From Actinopolymorpha singaporensis (GTDB lineage: Bacteria; Actinomycetota; Actinomycetes; Propionibacteriales; Actinopolymorphaceae): 64,000 nt of DNA. Of this stretch, positions 33,368 through 43,253 are shown piece after piece. Both the position numbers and the translations under genes were made by a program. The stretch covers positions 6,001,981 to 6,065,980 of the forward strand of contig NZ_LT629732.1 in the NCBI RefSeq assembly GCF_900104745.1. Reading direction: 5' to 3'. The notes under the pieces were generated by a model, which worked only from the letters and a program-made list of their open reading frames with translations, was not told where the DNA came from and did no database searches. Within the stretch, counting starts at the first letter, position 1. Every line of letters starts with the position of its first letter.

Positions 33368-34441
33368 TTAGCGAGATCTCGCCGCCGTGGCACCCCCGTT
33401 GGGGTCGCCGATCTGTGACGGCTGGTCACCGAGCATCTGGCCGACCAGTTCGTCGGCCGCGCGGTACGGATCGAGATCACCTTCCGCGACCCGGGCTGCC
33501 ACGGCGTCCAGGCGGTGGTCGCGGGGCAGTCGGTCCAGGCGGGCACGCAGGTCGGCCAGCGCCAGCGCCTCGACCTCCGCGCGGGCCCGCCGGACCCGGC
33601 GACGGGCGAGTTCGCCGGTGTTCTCGCCGTCCGTGTGGTGCCGGTGCACCGCGTCCACCACGGCGTCGACGCCCTCACCGGTGGTCGCCACGCTCAACAC
33701 GATCGGCGGCTTCCAGGCCCCCTCGGGCCAGGTCCCCAGCGCGAGCATGTTGCGCAGATCGCGGCGAACGCGTTCGGCGCCCTCGCGGTCGGCCTTGTTG
33801 ACGACGTAGACGTCGCCGACCTCCAGCAGTCCCGCCTTGGCGACCTGCACGGCGTCGCCCATACCGGGCGCGAGAAGGACGACGGTGGTGTCGGCGAGCC
33901 CGGCGACCTCGACCTCGGACTGGCCCACTCCCACCGTCTCCACCAGGATCACCGCGCAGCCGGCCGCGTCGAGGACGCGAACCGCCTGCGGTGTGGCCCA
34001 GGCCAGCCCGCCGAGGTGTCCTCGGGTGGCCATCGAGCGGATGAACACCTCGGGGTCGGTGGCGTGGTCCTGCATCCGGACCCGGTCGCCGAGCAGTGCA
34101 CCCCCGGAGAAGGGCGACGTCGGGTCGACGGCCAGCACACCCACGCGCAGGCCCTGCCGACGGTAGGCAGCCACCAGGGCGGAGGTGCAGGTCGACTTGC
34201 CGACCCCCGGCGCGCCGGTGATACCGACGATCCGGGCCTTCCCGGCGTACGGAGCGAGTGTGGCGGCCACCTCGCGCAGGTCGGGCGAGGCGTCCTCCAC
34301 CATGGAGATCAGCCGACCGACCGCCCGCGGGTCACCTGCCCGTGCGCGCTCGACCAGATCGGGGACCGAACGCCGGCGCCGGTCGGCCGTGTGATGCCCG
34401 GCTGCCCCGCCGGCTTCGGCATCCGGGGCGGGCTCGCTCAC
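33368..34441 (-). CDS. meaB: MeaB/ArgK-type G-protein chaperone of B12-dependent mutases
   Basis: 357 residues from GTG 34441, whose GTGA overlaps the thiolase stop. P-loop [17 protein letters not shown] (about residues 71-87), switch segment [18 protein letters not shown], Walker [17 protein letters not shown] and base-specificity motif NKAD. It is a SIMIBI-class GTPase that gates adenosylcobalamin loading and protects methylmalonyl- or isobutyryl-CoA mutase from inactivation. In the same operon as the thiolase and close to the mutase and epimerase genes, so it fits the acyl-CoA mutase pathway. The open frame continues upstream inside the thiolase gene but that part is an artefact. Confidence 0.94.
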   Translation of the reverse strand: MSEPAPDAEAGGAAGHHTADRRRRSVPDLVERARAGDPRAVGRLISMVEDASPDLREVAATLAPYAGKARIVGITGAPGVGKSTCTSALVAAYRRQGLRVGVLAVDPTSPFSGGALLGDRVRMQDHATDPEVFIRSMATRGHLGGLAWATPQAVRVLDAAGCAVILVETVGVGQSEVEVAGLADTTVVLLAPGMGDAVQVAKAGLLEVGDVYVVNKADREGAERVRRDLRNMLALGTWPEGAWKPPIVLSVATTGEGVDAVVDAVHRHHTDGENTGELARRRVRRARAEVEALALADLRARLDRLPRDHRLDAVAARVAEGDLDPYRAADELVGQMLGDQPSQIGDPNGGATAARSR

Positions 34442-35628
34442 CGGGATCCGCCGGCGGCCCGGACGACCAGCGCGTCGCCCTGACCACCACCGCCGCACAG
34501 GGCGGCCGCGCCGACCCCGCCGCCACGGCGGTCGAGCTCCAGCGCGAGGTGCAGGACGAGCCGGGCACCCGACATGCCGAGCGGGTGGCCGAGCGCGATC
34601 GCTCCGCCGTGCACGTTGACGCGTTCCTCGTCGACGCCGAGTTCGCGCACCGAGTGCACGGCGACGGCCGCGAACGCCTCGTTGATCTCGATCAGGTCCA
34701 GGTCGGCGGGGGTGATCCCCTCCTTGGCGCAGGCGGACCGGATCGCCGCGGCCGGCTGGGAGTGCAGCGAGGAGTCCGGCCCGGCCACGGTGCCGTGCGC
34801 ACCGATCTCGGCGATCCAGCGCAGCCCCAGGCGTTCGGCCACCGCCTTGCCGGCGACGACGACCGCGCACGCGCCGTCGGAGATCGGGGAGGAGGAACCG
34901 GCCGTGATCGAACCCTCGGGTGTGAACGCCGGCGAGAGCCCGGCCAGCCGGTCGGCCGTGGTGTCCGGGCGGATGCCCTCGTCGGCGGTGACCACCAGCG
35001 GCTCACCCCGACGCTGCGGCACTTCGACCGGGGCGATCTCCGCCTCGAAGATGCCGTCCTTCGCGGCGGCCGCGGCCCGCTGGTGGGAGCGAGCGGCGAA
35101 GACGTCCTGCTCCTCCCGGGTCAGCCCCAGCTCGGCGTTGCGCCGGTCGGTCAGTACTCCCATGGGCGCCTCGGTGTAGGCGTCCCACAGCCCGTCGTGC
35201 TCCATGGAGTCCACGAGCCGGGCGTTGCCGTACTTCACTCCGGTCCGTGAGCGCGGCAGCACGTGGGGGGCGTTCGTCATCGACTCCATGCCGCCGGCCA
35301 CCACGATGTCGAACTCGCCGAGCCGGATGAGCTGGTCGGCGAGCGCGATCGCGTCCAGGCCGGACAGGCACACCTTGTTGACCGTGATCGCCGGGACGGT
35401 CATCGGGATGCCGGCCTTCACCGCGGCCTGGCGGGCGGTCAGCTGGCCGGCGCCGGCCTGCAGTACGTGGCCCATCACGACGTACTGCACCTGGTCCGGT
35501 GATACGCCGGAGCGGTCGAGGGCGGCCTTGATCGCGATCCCGCCGAGGTCCACGGCGGAGAAGTCCCTGAGCGAGCCGAGCAGGCGCCCCATGGGGGTGC
35601 GCGCGCCGCTGACGATGACGGTTTCCAC
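34438..35628 (-). CDS. Acetyl-CoA C-acetyltransferase (thiolase)
   Basis: 396 residues from ATG 35628. The active-site Cys lies in [12 protein letters not shown] (about residue 87), the His in [16 protein letters not shown], and the second Cys in [13 protein letters not shown]; the EINEAFA motif is present. It forms or cleaves acetoacetyl-CoA or longer 3-ketoacyl-CoA. Divergent from the epimerase gene (81 bp apart) and overlapping meaB by 4 bp. The thiolase-epimerase gene pair is conserved in mycobacteria and streptomycetes (from memory). Confidence 0.94.
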   Translation of the reverse strand: METVIVSGARTPMGRLLGSLRDFSAVDLGGIAIKAALDRSGVSPDQVQYVVMGHVLQAGAGQLTARQAAVKAGIPMTVPAITVNKVCLSGLDAIALADQLIRLGEFDIVVAGGMESMTNAPHVLPRSRTGVKYGNARLVDSMEHDGLWDAYTEAPMGVLTDRRNAELGLTREEQDVFAARSHQRAAAAAKDGIFEAEIAPVEVPQRRGEPLVVTADEGIRPDTTADRLAGLSPAFTPEGSITAGSSSPISDGACAVVVAGKAVAERLGLRWIAEIGAHGTVAGPDSSLHSQPAAAIRSACAKEGITPADLDLIEINEAFAAVAVHSVRELGVDEERVNVHGGAIALGHPLGMSGARLVLHLALELDRRGGGVGAAALCGGGGQGDALVVRAAGGSR

Positions 35629-35709
35629 GAACCCACCCTACGCGGGCGAGGTCTGCTCGTCCCGGTTCGTCGGCGGGCCTGGGACCGGCCGGGCCGGCGA
35701 TGGCGGAGG

Positions 35710-36237
35710 ATGGGTGACATGCCCGACGAGACCTCCGCTCCACGGCCGGCCACCCCGCCGGTCCCCCCGTTGTTCGGCTCGATCGACCACGTGGGCGTCG
35801 CCGTCCGCGACCTGGACGCGGCGATCTCGTGGTACGAGCAGACGTTCGGAATGCGGCTCGCGCACATCGAGACCAACGAGGAACAGGGCGTGCGCGAGGC
35901 GATGCTCGAGGTGGGTACGTCCGGCCCCCAGCTCCAACTGATCGCTCCCCTGCGGGACGACTCCCCCGTGGGCCGCTTCCTCGCCTCCCGCGGCGAGGGC
36001 CTTCACCAGGTGGCCTACTCCGTGGACGACCTGGCGGAGGCCGCCGCGACGCTGCGGTCGCGCGGAGTGGAACTTCTGTACGACCAACCGCGGCGGGGCA
36101 CCGCGGGGACGCGGGTCAACTTCATCCATCCGAAGGCGGCCGGCGGCTTCCTCGTCGAGCTCGTCCAGGCCGCGCCGGAGGGCGCCGAGAGCACGTCGGA
36201 CTCGCCCGCGGAGACGGACCGGGACACGGACCGGTAG
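35710..36237 (+). CDS. mce: Methylmalonyl-CoA epimerase
   Basis: 175 residues from ATG 35710 (ATG 35719 is an alternative). One VOC-type epimerase domain: metal-binding His27 in SIDHVGVAVRDLDAAISWYE, the PQLQLIAPL strand, the second His in GEGLHQVAYSV, and Glu in GFLVELVQ. It converts (S)- to (R)-methylmalonyl-CoA ahead of methylmalonyl-CoA mutase. The mutase in this window carries isobutyryl-type residues, so a true methylmalonyl-CoA mutase should exist elsewhere in the genome. The N-terminal 20 and C-terminal 25 residues are low-complexity. Confidence 0.93.
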   Translation: MGDMPDETSAPRPATPPVPPLFGSIDHVGVAVRDLDAAISWYEQTFGMRLAHIETNEEQGVREAMLEVGTSGPQLQLIAPLRDDSPVGRFLASRGEGLHQVAYSVDDLAEAAATLRSRGVELLYDQPRRGTAGTRVNFIHPKAAGGFLVELVQAAPEGAESTSDSPAETDRDTDR

Positions 36238-36626
36238 GCAACCCCGTGGCCGGGCCGGGAGTCCGTCCAGGAGGGATCCCGCTCCCAGGCGGGGCGCGCT
36301 AGACCGAATCCTTAACAGTTCCGTAGAAATCTGAGAATCCTGGTCACAGGCATCCACGGGGACACTGTCGCGTGCCAAGGTTGTGGAGGTGCCCTGCTCG
36401 CGGCGCACCAGGTGCGGTGGAGGGGTTCACCGGACGGGGCTGGACGGAGGTCGTGGCGCGGATCGTGTCGTGCGTTTTTGCGGCCTGTCCAGGTGGCTGA
36501 CACGCGCGGTCACCGGCTAGGGTTCGTCGCCGCACCGGCCGGCACCAGTCGGTGGTCCCGTCGTAGCGGGTGTCTGCCGGGCCGGGCACCATAGGGGGAG
36601 TTCCACCGACGCTGTGAGGAGCGCAG
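36238..36626. other. 389-bp intergenic region before the Scy-like gene
   Basis: No gene is supported on either strand. It should contain the promoter of the coiled-coil gene, which has a GAGGAG ribosome-binding site 7 bp before its ATG. A stretch at about 36305-36350 (ttaacagttccgtagaaatctg region) is less GC-rich than its surroundings and is the best promoter candidate. Confidence 0.45.
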
Positions 36627-38054
36627 ATGTCTGAGCCGGACGAAGGCCTTTCCCTACTGGAGAATGGTCGCAAGGTCGGCACGTTCACCACCGTCCTCCT
36701 CGGTTACGACCGGCAGGAAGTCGATGAGGTGGTCGCACAGCTCGACTCCGCCCTCGACGAACGTGACCGGTCCCTCGGTGAGCTCCAACGAGATCTCGCG
36801 CTGACCAGGCGTGCCCTCGAGGACGCCGGTGAGCCCACCTGGGCCAAGCTCGGGCGGCGGGCACAGGAGATCCTGCGGCTGTCGGAGGAACAGGCCCTCG
36901 ACGTGGAGACCCGCGCCGACGACGCGGCGGCCGACATCCGGGCCGAGGCGGAGGCGGAGGCGCGGCGGCTCACCGACGACGCCGAGCGGGCGGCGTCGGA
37001 GCTGCGCCGGCGGGTGGCGGAGGAGACGGAGAAGATCCGCAACGCCTCCGACGAGGAGGCCGAGCGCATCATCAAGGCCGCACAGAAGCGGCGCGAGGAG
37101 ATCCTCCGGCACGCCACCGACAACGCCAACCGCCAGTTGCGTGACCTCGACCACCAGCTCAAGACGCGCCGGCAGGGTGCCGAGCACGAGGTGGCCGCCA
37201 TGCTCGCGACCGCCGAGCGGGAGGTCACCGAGCTGCGCGGCCGCGCGGACCAGGAGGTGACCGAACTCCGGTCGACCGCCGAGCGGGAGACGAAGGAGCT
37301 GCGCACCACCGCCAGGCGGGAGGTCACAGCGCTGCGCGCCACCGCCGAGCGCGAGGTGACCGAGCTGCGCACCACCGCGGCGCGGGAGGTGGCCGAGCTG
37401 CGCGCCACCGCCGAGCGCGAGGTGGCCGAGCTCCGAGACACCGCCGAGCGGGAGGTGGCCGAACTTCGGGCCACCGCCGACCAGGAGGTGGCCGAGAAGC
37501 GCGCGGCCGTCGAACGCGAGGTCGCCGAGCGCCGCAACGCCGTGGCCGGGGTTCTGGAACAAGCCCAGCGCGAGGCCGCGGCGGTGTACACCGCGGCCAC
37601 CGCCGATGCGCACCGCAACACCAGCCACGCCGAGCAGTTGCTACGGGACGCCGAGAAGCGCGCGCAGGACAGCGACCAGCGCACCGAGGAACGCCTGCGT
37701 GCCGCGAACGACCGGGTGGCCCAGGTGCTGGCCCGCTCCCGCCGCGAGGCCGAGCAGATCCGCAGGGAGGCGCGCGCGGAGGCCGAACGCATCGTGCGGG
37801 ACGCGCAGGCCCGGGCGCGTGAGGAGACCACGGCGGCCGAACGCCAGATCGCCAACCTCCACCGCCAGCGCGACGAGCTGATCGAGAGCCTCACCCGGCT
37901 CAAGGACAACGTCCACCCGATCTCCGGCGCCAACGTCCCCGACCAGCAGCGGCCGGCACCGGTCGGCGCGACCAGTGGGTCGGCCGCGCAGGCGGGGAAG
38001 AACTCCCCGGAGAGCAACCGGCCCGGCACCGGCGGGGCCTCCACCGAGTCCTGA
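36627..38054 (+). CDS. DivIVA/Scy-FilP-like coiled-coil cytoskeletal protein
   Basis: 475 residues. Residues 19-40 (TFTTVLLGYDRQEVDEVVAQLD) match the DivIVA-type N-terminal turn; the rest to about 430 is one long alpha-helical, Glu/Arg/Ala-rich coiled coil, then a Gly/Pro/Ser-rich tail. Residues 195-304 are ten perfect-length 11-residue repeats (consensus TAEREVAELRA). In streptomycetes, Scy and FilP organise polar growth and lie next to the methylmalonyl-CoA epimerase gene (from memory), as here. It probably assembles filaments at the cell poles or the growth site. Older annotations call such proteins cellulose-binding. Confidence 0.85.
   Translation: MSEPDEGLSLLENGRKVGTFTTVLLGYDRQEVDEVVAQLDSALDERDRSLGELQRDLALTRRALEDAGEPTWAKLGRRAQEILRLSEEQALDVETRADDAAADIRAEAEAEARRLTDDAERAASELRRRVAEETEKIRNASDEEAERIIKAAQKRREEILRHATDNANRQLRDLDHQLKTRRQGAEHEVAAMLATAEREVTELRGRADQEVTELRSTAERETKELRTTARREVTALRATAEREVTELRTTAAREVAELRATAEREVAELRDTAEREVAELRATADQEVAEKRAAVEREVAERRNAVAGVLEQAQREAAAVYTAATADAHRNTSHAEQLLRDAEKRAQDSDQRTEERLRAANDRVAQVLARSRREAEQIRREARAEAERIVRDAQARAREETTAAERQIANLHRQRDELIESLTRLKDNVHPISGANVPDQQRPAPVGATSGSAAQAGKNSPESNRPGTGGASTES
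37209..37538 (+). repeat. 33-bp tandem repeat, ten units (hendecad coiled-coil repeat)
   Basis: Ten consecutive 33-bp units encode 11-residue repeats at residues 195-304 of the Scy-like protein, with no insertions. The most similar copies are adjacent (TAEREVAELRD and TAEREVAELRA), as expected from unequal crossing-over or slippage. Confidence 0.95.
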
Positions 38055-38208
38055 CGCCCGGAGGCCTGATCTCGGGCCGGTTCGCCGCCGGGCGGTCGGC
38101 TGCCGAGGAGTCGCGCCGACCGGGCGCGGCAGGACAGGTGCAAAGCCGGGGCGGTCGTGAGAACCTGCACTGGCGTACGCCGGGCAGGACACACCTGGAG
38201 CCCCCGGC

Positions 38209-39621
38209 ATGGTCGGAGGCGACATGGGTGAGCAGAACGCGCCGGGCGGGTCCCGGCCCGGAGCCGGCGACGGCGGTCAGGCGTCCGGGTCCCCAGGGCG
38301 TGACCACCCGGCAACGAACGGTGACTCGGCCACGAACGGCGGCCCGGCCTCGACCCCTGGCGCAGCCCCCGAGGCGGGCCGCGACCGTGGCCCGACGCCG
38401 GCCGCCTCGACCGCCACCCTGCCCGCCGGCCCGGGCGCCGAAGTCGGCTCCGGGAAGGTCTCCGACCTCGGGGCGCAGCCCGGCGCGGGCGCCTCCGCGC
38501 GGCGCCAGGGCGAGCTCGGGCCGGACATCCAGCCGGACGGCGAGGACGACGGAGACGGCAGGGGGGCGAGGTTCGGCCGGCCGGGGCCACGGATCAGCCG
38601 GCGTTCACCGTTCTATCTCGGCTTCTTCGGTGCCCTCGGCGCCCTGCTGGCCTGGCAACTGTTCAACCTGCTGGCCTCGGCCAGCAGCGTGATCGTGCTC
38701 CTGGTGGTGTCCCTCTATCTCGCCGTCGGGCTCAACCCCGCGGTCGAGTGGTTCGTCCGGCGGCGGATCAGCCGTGGCGTCGCGGTCGCCCTGGTCTTCC
38801 TCTGCCTGGTGGTGGTCTTCGCCCTGATCGGCCTGGCGATCGTGCCGGTGGTGACCAAACAGGTCACGCTGTTGATCAACCAGGTACCCGACTGGTTCAC
38901 CACGCTGCGCAACAACCCCAACCTCCAGTCGCTGGACGACCAGTACCAGGTCACCAAGAAGGTCCAGGACTACATCACCAGCGGCGGGCTGGCCGAGCGG
39001 CTGTTCGGCGGCGTGGTGGGAGCCAGCCGGATCGTGGCCAGCACGTTGTTCGGCGCGTTCACGATCCTGGTGCTCACGCTGTACTTCCTCGGCTCGCTGC
39101 CGACCACGAAGACCGCCCTCTACAAGCTGGTCCCCCGCTCCCGCCGGGACCGCGTGAGCATGCTCGGCGACGAGATTCTCGCCCGGGTCGGCAGCTACGT
39201 CGGCGGGCAGCTGGCGGTGGCGGCGATCGCGGCGTCCGCGTCGTTCGTGTTCTTCATGATCGTGGGGCTGAGCGAGTACGCCCTCGCGCTGGCGATCGTG
39301 GTGGCGATCCTCGGCCTGATCCCGTTGATCGGCGGCGCCGTCTCGGCGGTGGTCGCCACCTCGGTCGGCCTGCTCACCGACGTGAAGATCGGGATCGCCT
39401 GCATCATCTACTACGTCATCTACCAGCAGATCGAGAACTACCTGATCTACCCACGGATCATGCAGCGCTCGGTGAAGGTGCCCGGCACGGTCATCGTCGT
39501 CGCCGCCATGGTCGGCGGCTCGCTGCTGGGCATCGTCGGCGCACTGCTCGCGGTGCCCACCGCGGCCGCCATCCTGCTGCTCATCCGCGAGGTGCTGCAC
39601 CCCCGGCTCGAGGATGCCTAG
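38209..39621 (+). CDS. AI-2E (PerM/YdiK) family transporter
   Basis: 470 residues; ATG 38209, with ATG 38224 (MGEQN) an alternative. A low-complexity, probably cytoplasmic N-terminus of about 135 residues is followed by about eight hydrophobic helices with the family landmarks GLNPAVEW, the soluble segment between helices, LYFLGSLP, GLIPLIGGAVSAV and YYVIYQQIENYLIYPRIM. Members export autoinducer-2 in some bacteria or act as ion antiporters; the substrate here is unknown. It is followed by a strong bidirectional terminator. Confidence 0.9.
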   Translation: MVGGDMGEQNAPGGSRPGAGDGGQASGSPGRDHPATNGDSATNGGPASTPGAAPEAGRDRGPTPAASTATLPAGPGAEVGSGKVSDLGAQPGAGASARRQGELGPDIQPDGEDDGDGRGARFGRPGPRISRRSPFYLGFFGALGALLAWQLFNLLASASSVIVLLVVSLYLAVGLNPAVEWFVRRRISRGVAVALVFLCLVVVFALIGLAIVPVVTKQVTLLINQVPDWFTTLRNNPNLQSLDDQYQVTKKVQDYITSGGLAERLFGGVVGASRIVASTLFGAFTILVLTLYFLGSLPTTKTALYKLVPRSRRDRVSMLGDEILARVGSYVGGQLAVAAIAASASFVFFMIVGLSEYALALAIVVAILGLIPLIGGAVSAVVATSVGLLTDVKIGIACIIYYVIYQQIENYLIYPRIMQRSVKVPGTVIVVAAMVGGSLLGIVGALLAVPTAAAILLLIREVLHPRLEDA

Positions 39622-39673
39622 CCAGGGCCGTCCAGGCCCGGACTCCGGCGGGGCAGGGCACCCACCGACGCGA

Positions 39674-39715
39674 AAGCTCCCCGGCATCTCAGTGCTTCGA
39701 GATGCCGGGGAGCTT
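39674..39715. terminator. Perfect 17-bp hairpin, bidirectional terminator
   Basis: Left arm 39674-39690 (aagctccccggcatctc), 8-nt loop, right arm 39699-39715, fully complementary. It lies between the stops of the convergent AI-2E transporter (39621) and ThuA (39736) genes. The aa/tt ends of the stem give short T runs on both strands. Confidence 0.9.
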
Positions 39716-39735
39716 CGTCGTTCACCGCCCGCCGG

Positions 39736-40521
39736 TCAGGACTGCGCGAGGCGCGGGTCCGCGGTCGGCAGGGTCTCGCCGGACTCGTACCAGCCGGTCG
39801 GGCGACGGGACACGAACGGCGTGATCCGCTCGGTACCGCTCGGGGCCGCCCAGGTGACCGCGTTGGCCAGCACCCGCTGGATGTCCGGGTGGTGGTAGAC
39901 GGGGTACTCCTGGTCGCCGGGGCTGAAGTAGAACACCCGGCCACGGCCGCGGCGGTACGCACAACCGCTGCGGAACACCTCGCCGCCGGAGAACGAGCTG
40001 ATGAACACCAGCTCGTCCGGCTGCGGGATGTCGAAGTACTCGCCGTACATCTCCTGCGCCGGGATCAGGATGGGGTTGGGCACGCCCACCGCGATCGGGT
40101 GGTCGGGCGCGACGGTCCAGACCATCTCCCGGTCGTTCTCGCTGCGCCAGTCCAGCGAGCAGGTGGTGCCCATCAGCTTGCGGAAGATCTTGGAGAAGTG
40201 GCCCGAGTGCAGGACCAGGATCCCCATGCCGCCGAGCACCGCCTCGTGCACCCGGTCGACAACCTCGTCGGACACCTCACCGTGGGCGGCGTGGCCCCAC
40301 CAGGTCAGCACGTCGGTCTGCGCGAGCACCTCGGCGGTCAGCCCGTGCTCGGGCTCCTGCAGGGTGGCGGTGCGGACGACGACGTTCTCACCGAGGTGCT
40401 TGGCGATCCCGTCGGCGATCGCGCCGTGCATGCCGTCGGGGTAGATCTCCTTGACCGAGGCGTCCCGCTGCTCGTGGACGTTCTCGCCCCAGACTGTCAC
40501 CCGGATCGGGGACACGCTCAT
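39736..40521 (-). CDS. thuA: ThuA-like sugar-utilisation protein
   Basis: 261 residues from ATG 40521. A ThuA domain (class I glutamine amidotransferase-like fold): start [46 protein letters not shown], and the C-terminal [33 protein letters not shown]. In rhizobia ThuA acts with the dehydrogenase ThuB in trehalose and related disaccharide use through 3-keto intermediates. Here the next gene upstream on the same strand is a Gfo/Idh/MocA dehydrogenase, which could be its functional partner. Confidence 0.9.
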   Translation of the reverse strand: MSVSPIRVTVWGENVHEQRDASVKEIYPDGMHGAIADGIAKHLGENVVVRTATLQEPEHGLTAEVLAQTDVLTWWGHAAHGEVSDEVVDRVHEAVLGGMGILVLHSGHFSKIFRKLMGTTCSLDWRSENDREMVWTVAPDHPIAVGVPNPILIPAQEMYGEYFDIPQPDELVFISSFSGGEVFRSGCAYRRGRGRVFYFSPGDQEYPVYHHPDIQRVLANAVTWAAPSGTERITPFVSRRPTGWYESGETLPTADPRLAQS

Positions 40522-40625
40522 GTGGTAACTCCCTGTAAGTCGGTTCGGAAAGCTCTGTACGGGCCGGTCCAGACTGGTGGCCTGTGACCCTGGTGTGGTG
40601 AGGGCGAACGGGACGGACCCGTCGC

Positions 40626-41756
40626 TCAGGCCTCCACCACCGGGACCTCGCGGCCCTCCAGCGACGACAGGTAGCACGCGTCGATGATGCGGGCGCGGGC
40701 CAGGCCGTCGCGGCCGGCGTGTGCCGACCAGTCTCCGTTACGGATGACGCCGACGAAGTCCCGTACGACCGCACGGTGCCCCTCACCACGGACGACCCGC
40801 GGACGGACCTCGGCGGGCGCTCCGGCCACGTCGGTGTAGATACGGAGCGTGTCCTCGGAGGCGTAGTTCTCCACGCCGATCTCGGCGCCGCCGTCGGTGC
40901 CGTACAGCGAGACACCGAAGTCGTCGCCGGGCTTGCGGAACGTCGCCCAGCTGGTCTCCAGCTGCAGGACGCCGCCGCCCTCCAGCCGCAGGAACGCGGT
41001 GGCGAGGTCTTCCACCTCGTACGCCGACCCCACCGTCTGCTTGGCGGCGTACTGCGAACCGCCGAGCCCACGCGGTCCCAGCTCGGAGAAGGTCGACGCG
41101 CTCGCGGACAGCACCCGCGGCTCGCCGAGGAGGTACAGCGCCATGTCGAGCATGTGCACACCGAGGTCGATGAGCGGGCCGCCGCCGGCCATCTCGCGGT
41201 TGGTGAACCAGCTGCCCATGCCGGGGATGCCGTTGCGCCGCATCCAGTGCGCCTTGGCGTAGTAGACGCGGCCGAGCTGACCGGCGTCGAGCTGCTGCTT
41301 GAGGATCGCGACGTCGCCGCGCTCGCGGTGGTTGAAGCACACCTTGAGGACGCGGTTGGCCTTGGTGGCCGCGTCGACGATGGTCTGCGCCTCCTCACCG
41401 GAGCGGGCCAGCGGCTTCTCGCACAGAACGTGCTTGCCGGCCTCGAGGGCGGCGATCGAGATCGGCGCGTGCAGGTGGGTGGGGGTGGCCACGCTCACCG
41501 CGTCGATGTCGTCGCGCGCGATCAGGTCCTGCCAGCGCTCGTACAGATAGGGGATCGAGTGCTCCTTGCCGAGCTCGGCGAGGCGGTCGGCCTCGAGCCC
41601 GGCAAGGGCGACGACCTCGACGTCTGGCAGGGCTAGGTAGCCCTTGAGGGCGGCCTGCCCGGCGAAGCCGAGGCCGACGACGCCGACGCGAAGGGGACGG
41701 GAAGGATCGGGCTGCCCGGCGGCCGGAGGCTGCGCCGGATTCGAATTGGTGCTCAT
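40626..41756 (-). CDS. Gfo/Idh/MocA-family NAD(P)-dependent sugar oxidoreductase
   Basis: 376 residues from ATG 41756. N-terminal Rossmann motif [18 protein letters not shown], the catalytic [11 protein letters not shown] motif (Lys of EKP), and the C-terminal [23 protein letters not shown] segment with the conserved Asp and His. It would oxidise a hydroxyl of a sugar or glycoside. It lies 104 bp upstream of thuA on the same strand, a pairing seen in sugar 3-oxidation loci. A longer upstream start exists but lacks typical sequence. Confidence 0.93.
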   Translation of the reverse strand: MSTNSNPAQPPAAGQPDPSRPLRVGVVGLGFAGQAALKGYLALPDVEVVALAGLEADRLAELGKEHSIPYLYERWQDLIARDDIDAVSVATPTHLHAPISIAALEAGKHVLCEKPLARSGEEAQTIVDAATKANRVLKVCFNHRERGDVAILKQQLDAGQLGRVYYAKAHWMRRNGIPGMGSWFTNREMAGGGPLIDLGVHMLDMALYLLGEPRVLSASASTFSELGPRGLGGSQYAAKQTVGSAYEVEDLATAFLRLEGGGVLQLETSWATFRKPGDDFGVSLYGTDGGAEIGVENYASEDTLRIYTDVAGAPAEVRPRVVRGEGHRAVVRDFVGVIRNGDWSAHAGRDGLARARIIDACYLSSLEGREVPVVEA

Positions 41757-41941
41757 CGCCGCCCAGTTTATGGAGTCGACCTGTATGCCCCGAAGACATG
41801 AAGTCGGGGGCAGGTTGGCCAAACCCGGCCAGTCTGCAGGCGGGGTCGAGGGTTGTCCACCATGATCGGGTCCGACTGTGTCAGCACGGCGACGCGCCGG
41901 AGCCGCCACGGCGAATCATCGGCGTACGCGCCGCTTCGCGG

Positions 41942-42820
41942 TCATCCCTCCGACGTCAGGTCGCCGGGTACGGGAACGTCGGCGAAGGCGGCCACGGTCC
42001 GGTCCGCGTAGGCGCTGGCGTCGGCGTACTCCATCGGGCCCGTCCAAGTCGTCGGCAACGGCCCTACCTCGGGCGCCACCCGGGCGACGATCTCGTCCAG
42101 GATCCGCTCGGCGTCTCCGACCCACAGGTGCTTGCCGCCGTCGATGCCGATCACCTCCGCCTGCGGAACAGCCGCGAACCGCTCGCGTGCCTCCGCCGGC
42201 CGCAGGTAGTCGTCGAACTCCGGTACGAGCGCGGTGAGCGGCTTGCCGGAGTCCGCCCACAGCGCGAGGTGCTCGGGCCGGGAGAACCGCAGCGACGGCG
42301 ACAGCAGGATCGCGCCCTCCACCTCCGGGTCGCAGCCGTGCATCAGAACCAGGTCCGAGCCGAACGACCACCCCACCAGCCAGATCCTGGGCAGGTCGGC
42401 GAACTCGGCGTACTCCAGCGCGGCCGCCACGTCGAACCGCTCGGCGCTCCCGCCGTCGAACTCCCCCTCGCTCACGCCCTGGACGCTGCGGGTGCCGCGG
42501 GTGTTGAACCGCACGACCGCGAGCCCGGCCAGTGCGGGCAGCCGGTAGGCGGCCTTGCGATAGATGTGACTGTCCATCATTCCGCCGTGGGTCGGCAGCG
42601 GGTGGACGCAGACCAGCGTCGCGGTCGGTGCGCGGTCCAGCGGCTGTGCGACCTCGCCGACCAGGGTCAGCCCGTCGGCGGTTTCCAGGGCGAGGGGGGT
42701 ACGCCTGGCCGGGAGGACGCTGTTGGCCCGGATCGGCCGGGCAGTGCCCTCAGCCTGGTCGGCGCTCTGGGCGGAGCCCTGGCCGGCGGTCTCGGCGGGG
42801 GTTTCGGCGGAACTGGTCAC
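41942..42820 (-). CDS. Alpha/beta hydrolase
   Basis: 292 residues from GTG 42820. Alpha/beta hydrolase fold: oxyanion region VCVHPLPTHGGMMDS, nucleophile elbow WLVGWSFGSDLV (Ser within G-W-S-F-G), a conserved acidic residue near PEFDDYLRP, and the catalytic His in GIDGGKHLWVG. It resembles the dienelactone-hydrolase/CocE-like group often annotated as alpha/beta-hydrolase with unknown substrate. The N-terminal 35 residues are Ala/Gln/Glu-rich and disordered. Not obviously linked to neighbours. Confidence 0.88.
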   Translation of the reverse strand: MTSSAETPAETAGQGSAQSADQAEGTARPIRANSVLPARRTPLALETADGLTLVGEVAQPLDRAPTATLVCVHPLPTHGGMMDSHIYRKAAYRLPALAGLAVVRFNTRGTRSVQGVSEGEFDGGSAERFDVAAALEYAEFADLPRIWLVGWSFGSDLVLMHGCDPEVEGAILLSPSLRFSRPEHLALWADSGKPLTALVPEFDDYLRPAEARERFAAVPQAEVIGIDGGKHLWVGDAERILDEIVARVAPEVGPLPTTWTGPMEYADASAYADRTVAAFADVPVPGDLTSEG

Positions 42821-42896
42821 CCCCCGATTGTCGTCTCCGGGCCAGGACGGGTTTCACGCTGGGGCGCCCGGGGTGGGGTGCCGGGAGGCGAGTGGC

Positions 42897-43193
42897 TCAG
42901 CGGCGCCGTCGCCGGTCGCGGGCCCGCCAGCAGCCGTTGTGCCAGTGCCGGCGTTCGTCCAGGCCGGTGCCGACGAACGACGCAGGGTCGACCGGCCACG
43001 CCACCACGTGCGGCGTGGCGGGCGGGATCAACTGGTCGCAACCGGGACAGCGGTACGGCTTCGTGCTGGTCGAGCCGGTGAGCTTGCGAACCACCCAATC
43101 GCCGTCGGGCCACTCCTCCACCTGCTGGTGACCGCCGAACAGCGGCCGCTGCGGGGGCTCGGGGCGACGGGGGCGCGGGCGGCGGCGGGGCAC
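42897..43193 (-). CDS. Small zinc-binding protein, conserved in actinomycetes
   Basis: 98 residues from GTG 43193. A basic N-terminus and a basic C-terminus flank a core with candidate zinc ligands: RCPGCDQLIPPATPHVVAW and RRHWHNGCWRARD (C-x2-C then H-x3-C). This core recurs in many actinobacteria as a hypothetical protein (sometimes called an ATP/GTP-binding protein). Divergent from the FmdB-like gene 60 bp away. Function unknown; nucleic-acid binding is plausible from charge. Confidence 0.8.
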   Translation of the reverse strand: MPRRRPRPRRPEPPQRPLFGGHQQVEEWPDGDWVVRKLTGSTSTKPYRCPGCDQLIPPATPHVVAWPVDPASFVGTGLDERRHWHNGCWRARDRRRRR

Positions 43194-43253
43194 GGTCCAA
43201 TTGTCACCTGCTCACCCGTGCCGCCGACTCGCCCGGTCGCCTACCCTGGTCGC

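Noticed and set aside
36312-36503. Small minus-strand frames in the gap before the Scy-like gene
   Set aside because: No ribosome-binding site of note, poor composition and no recognisable domain.
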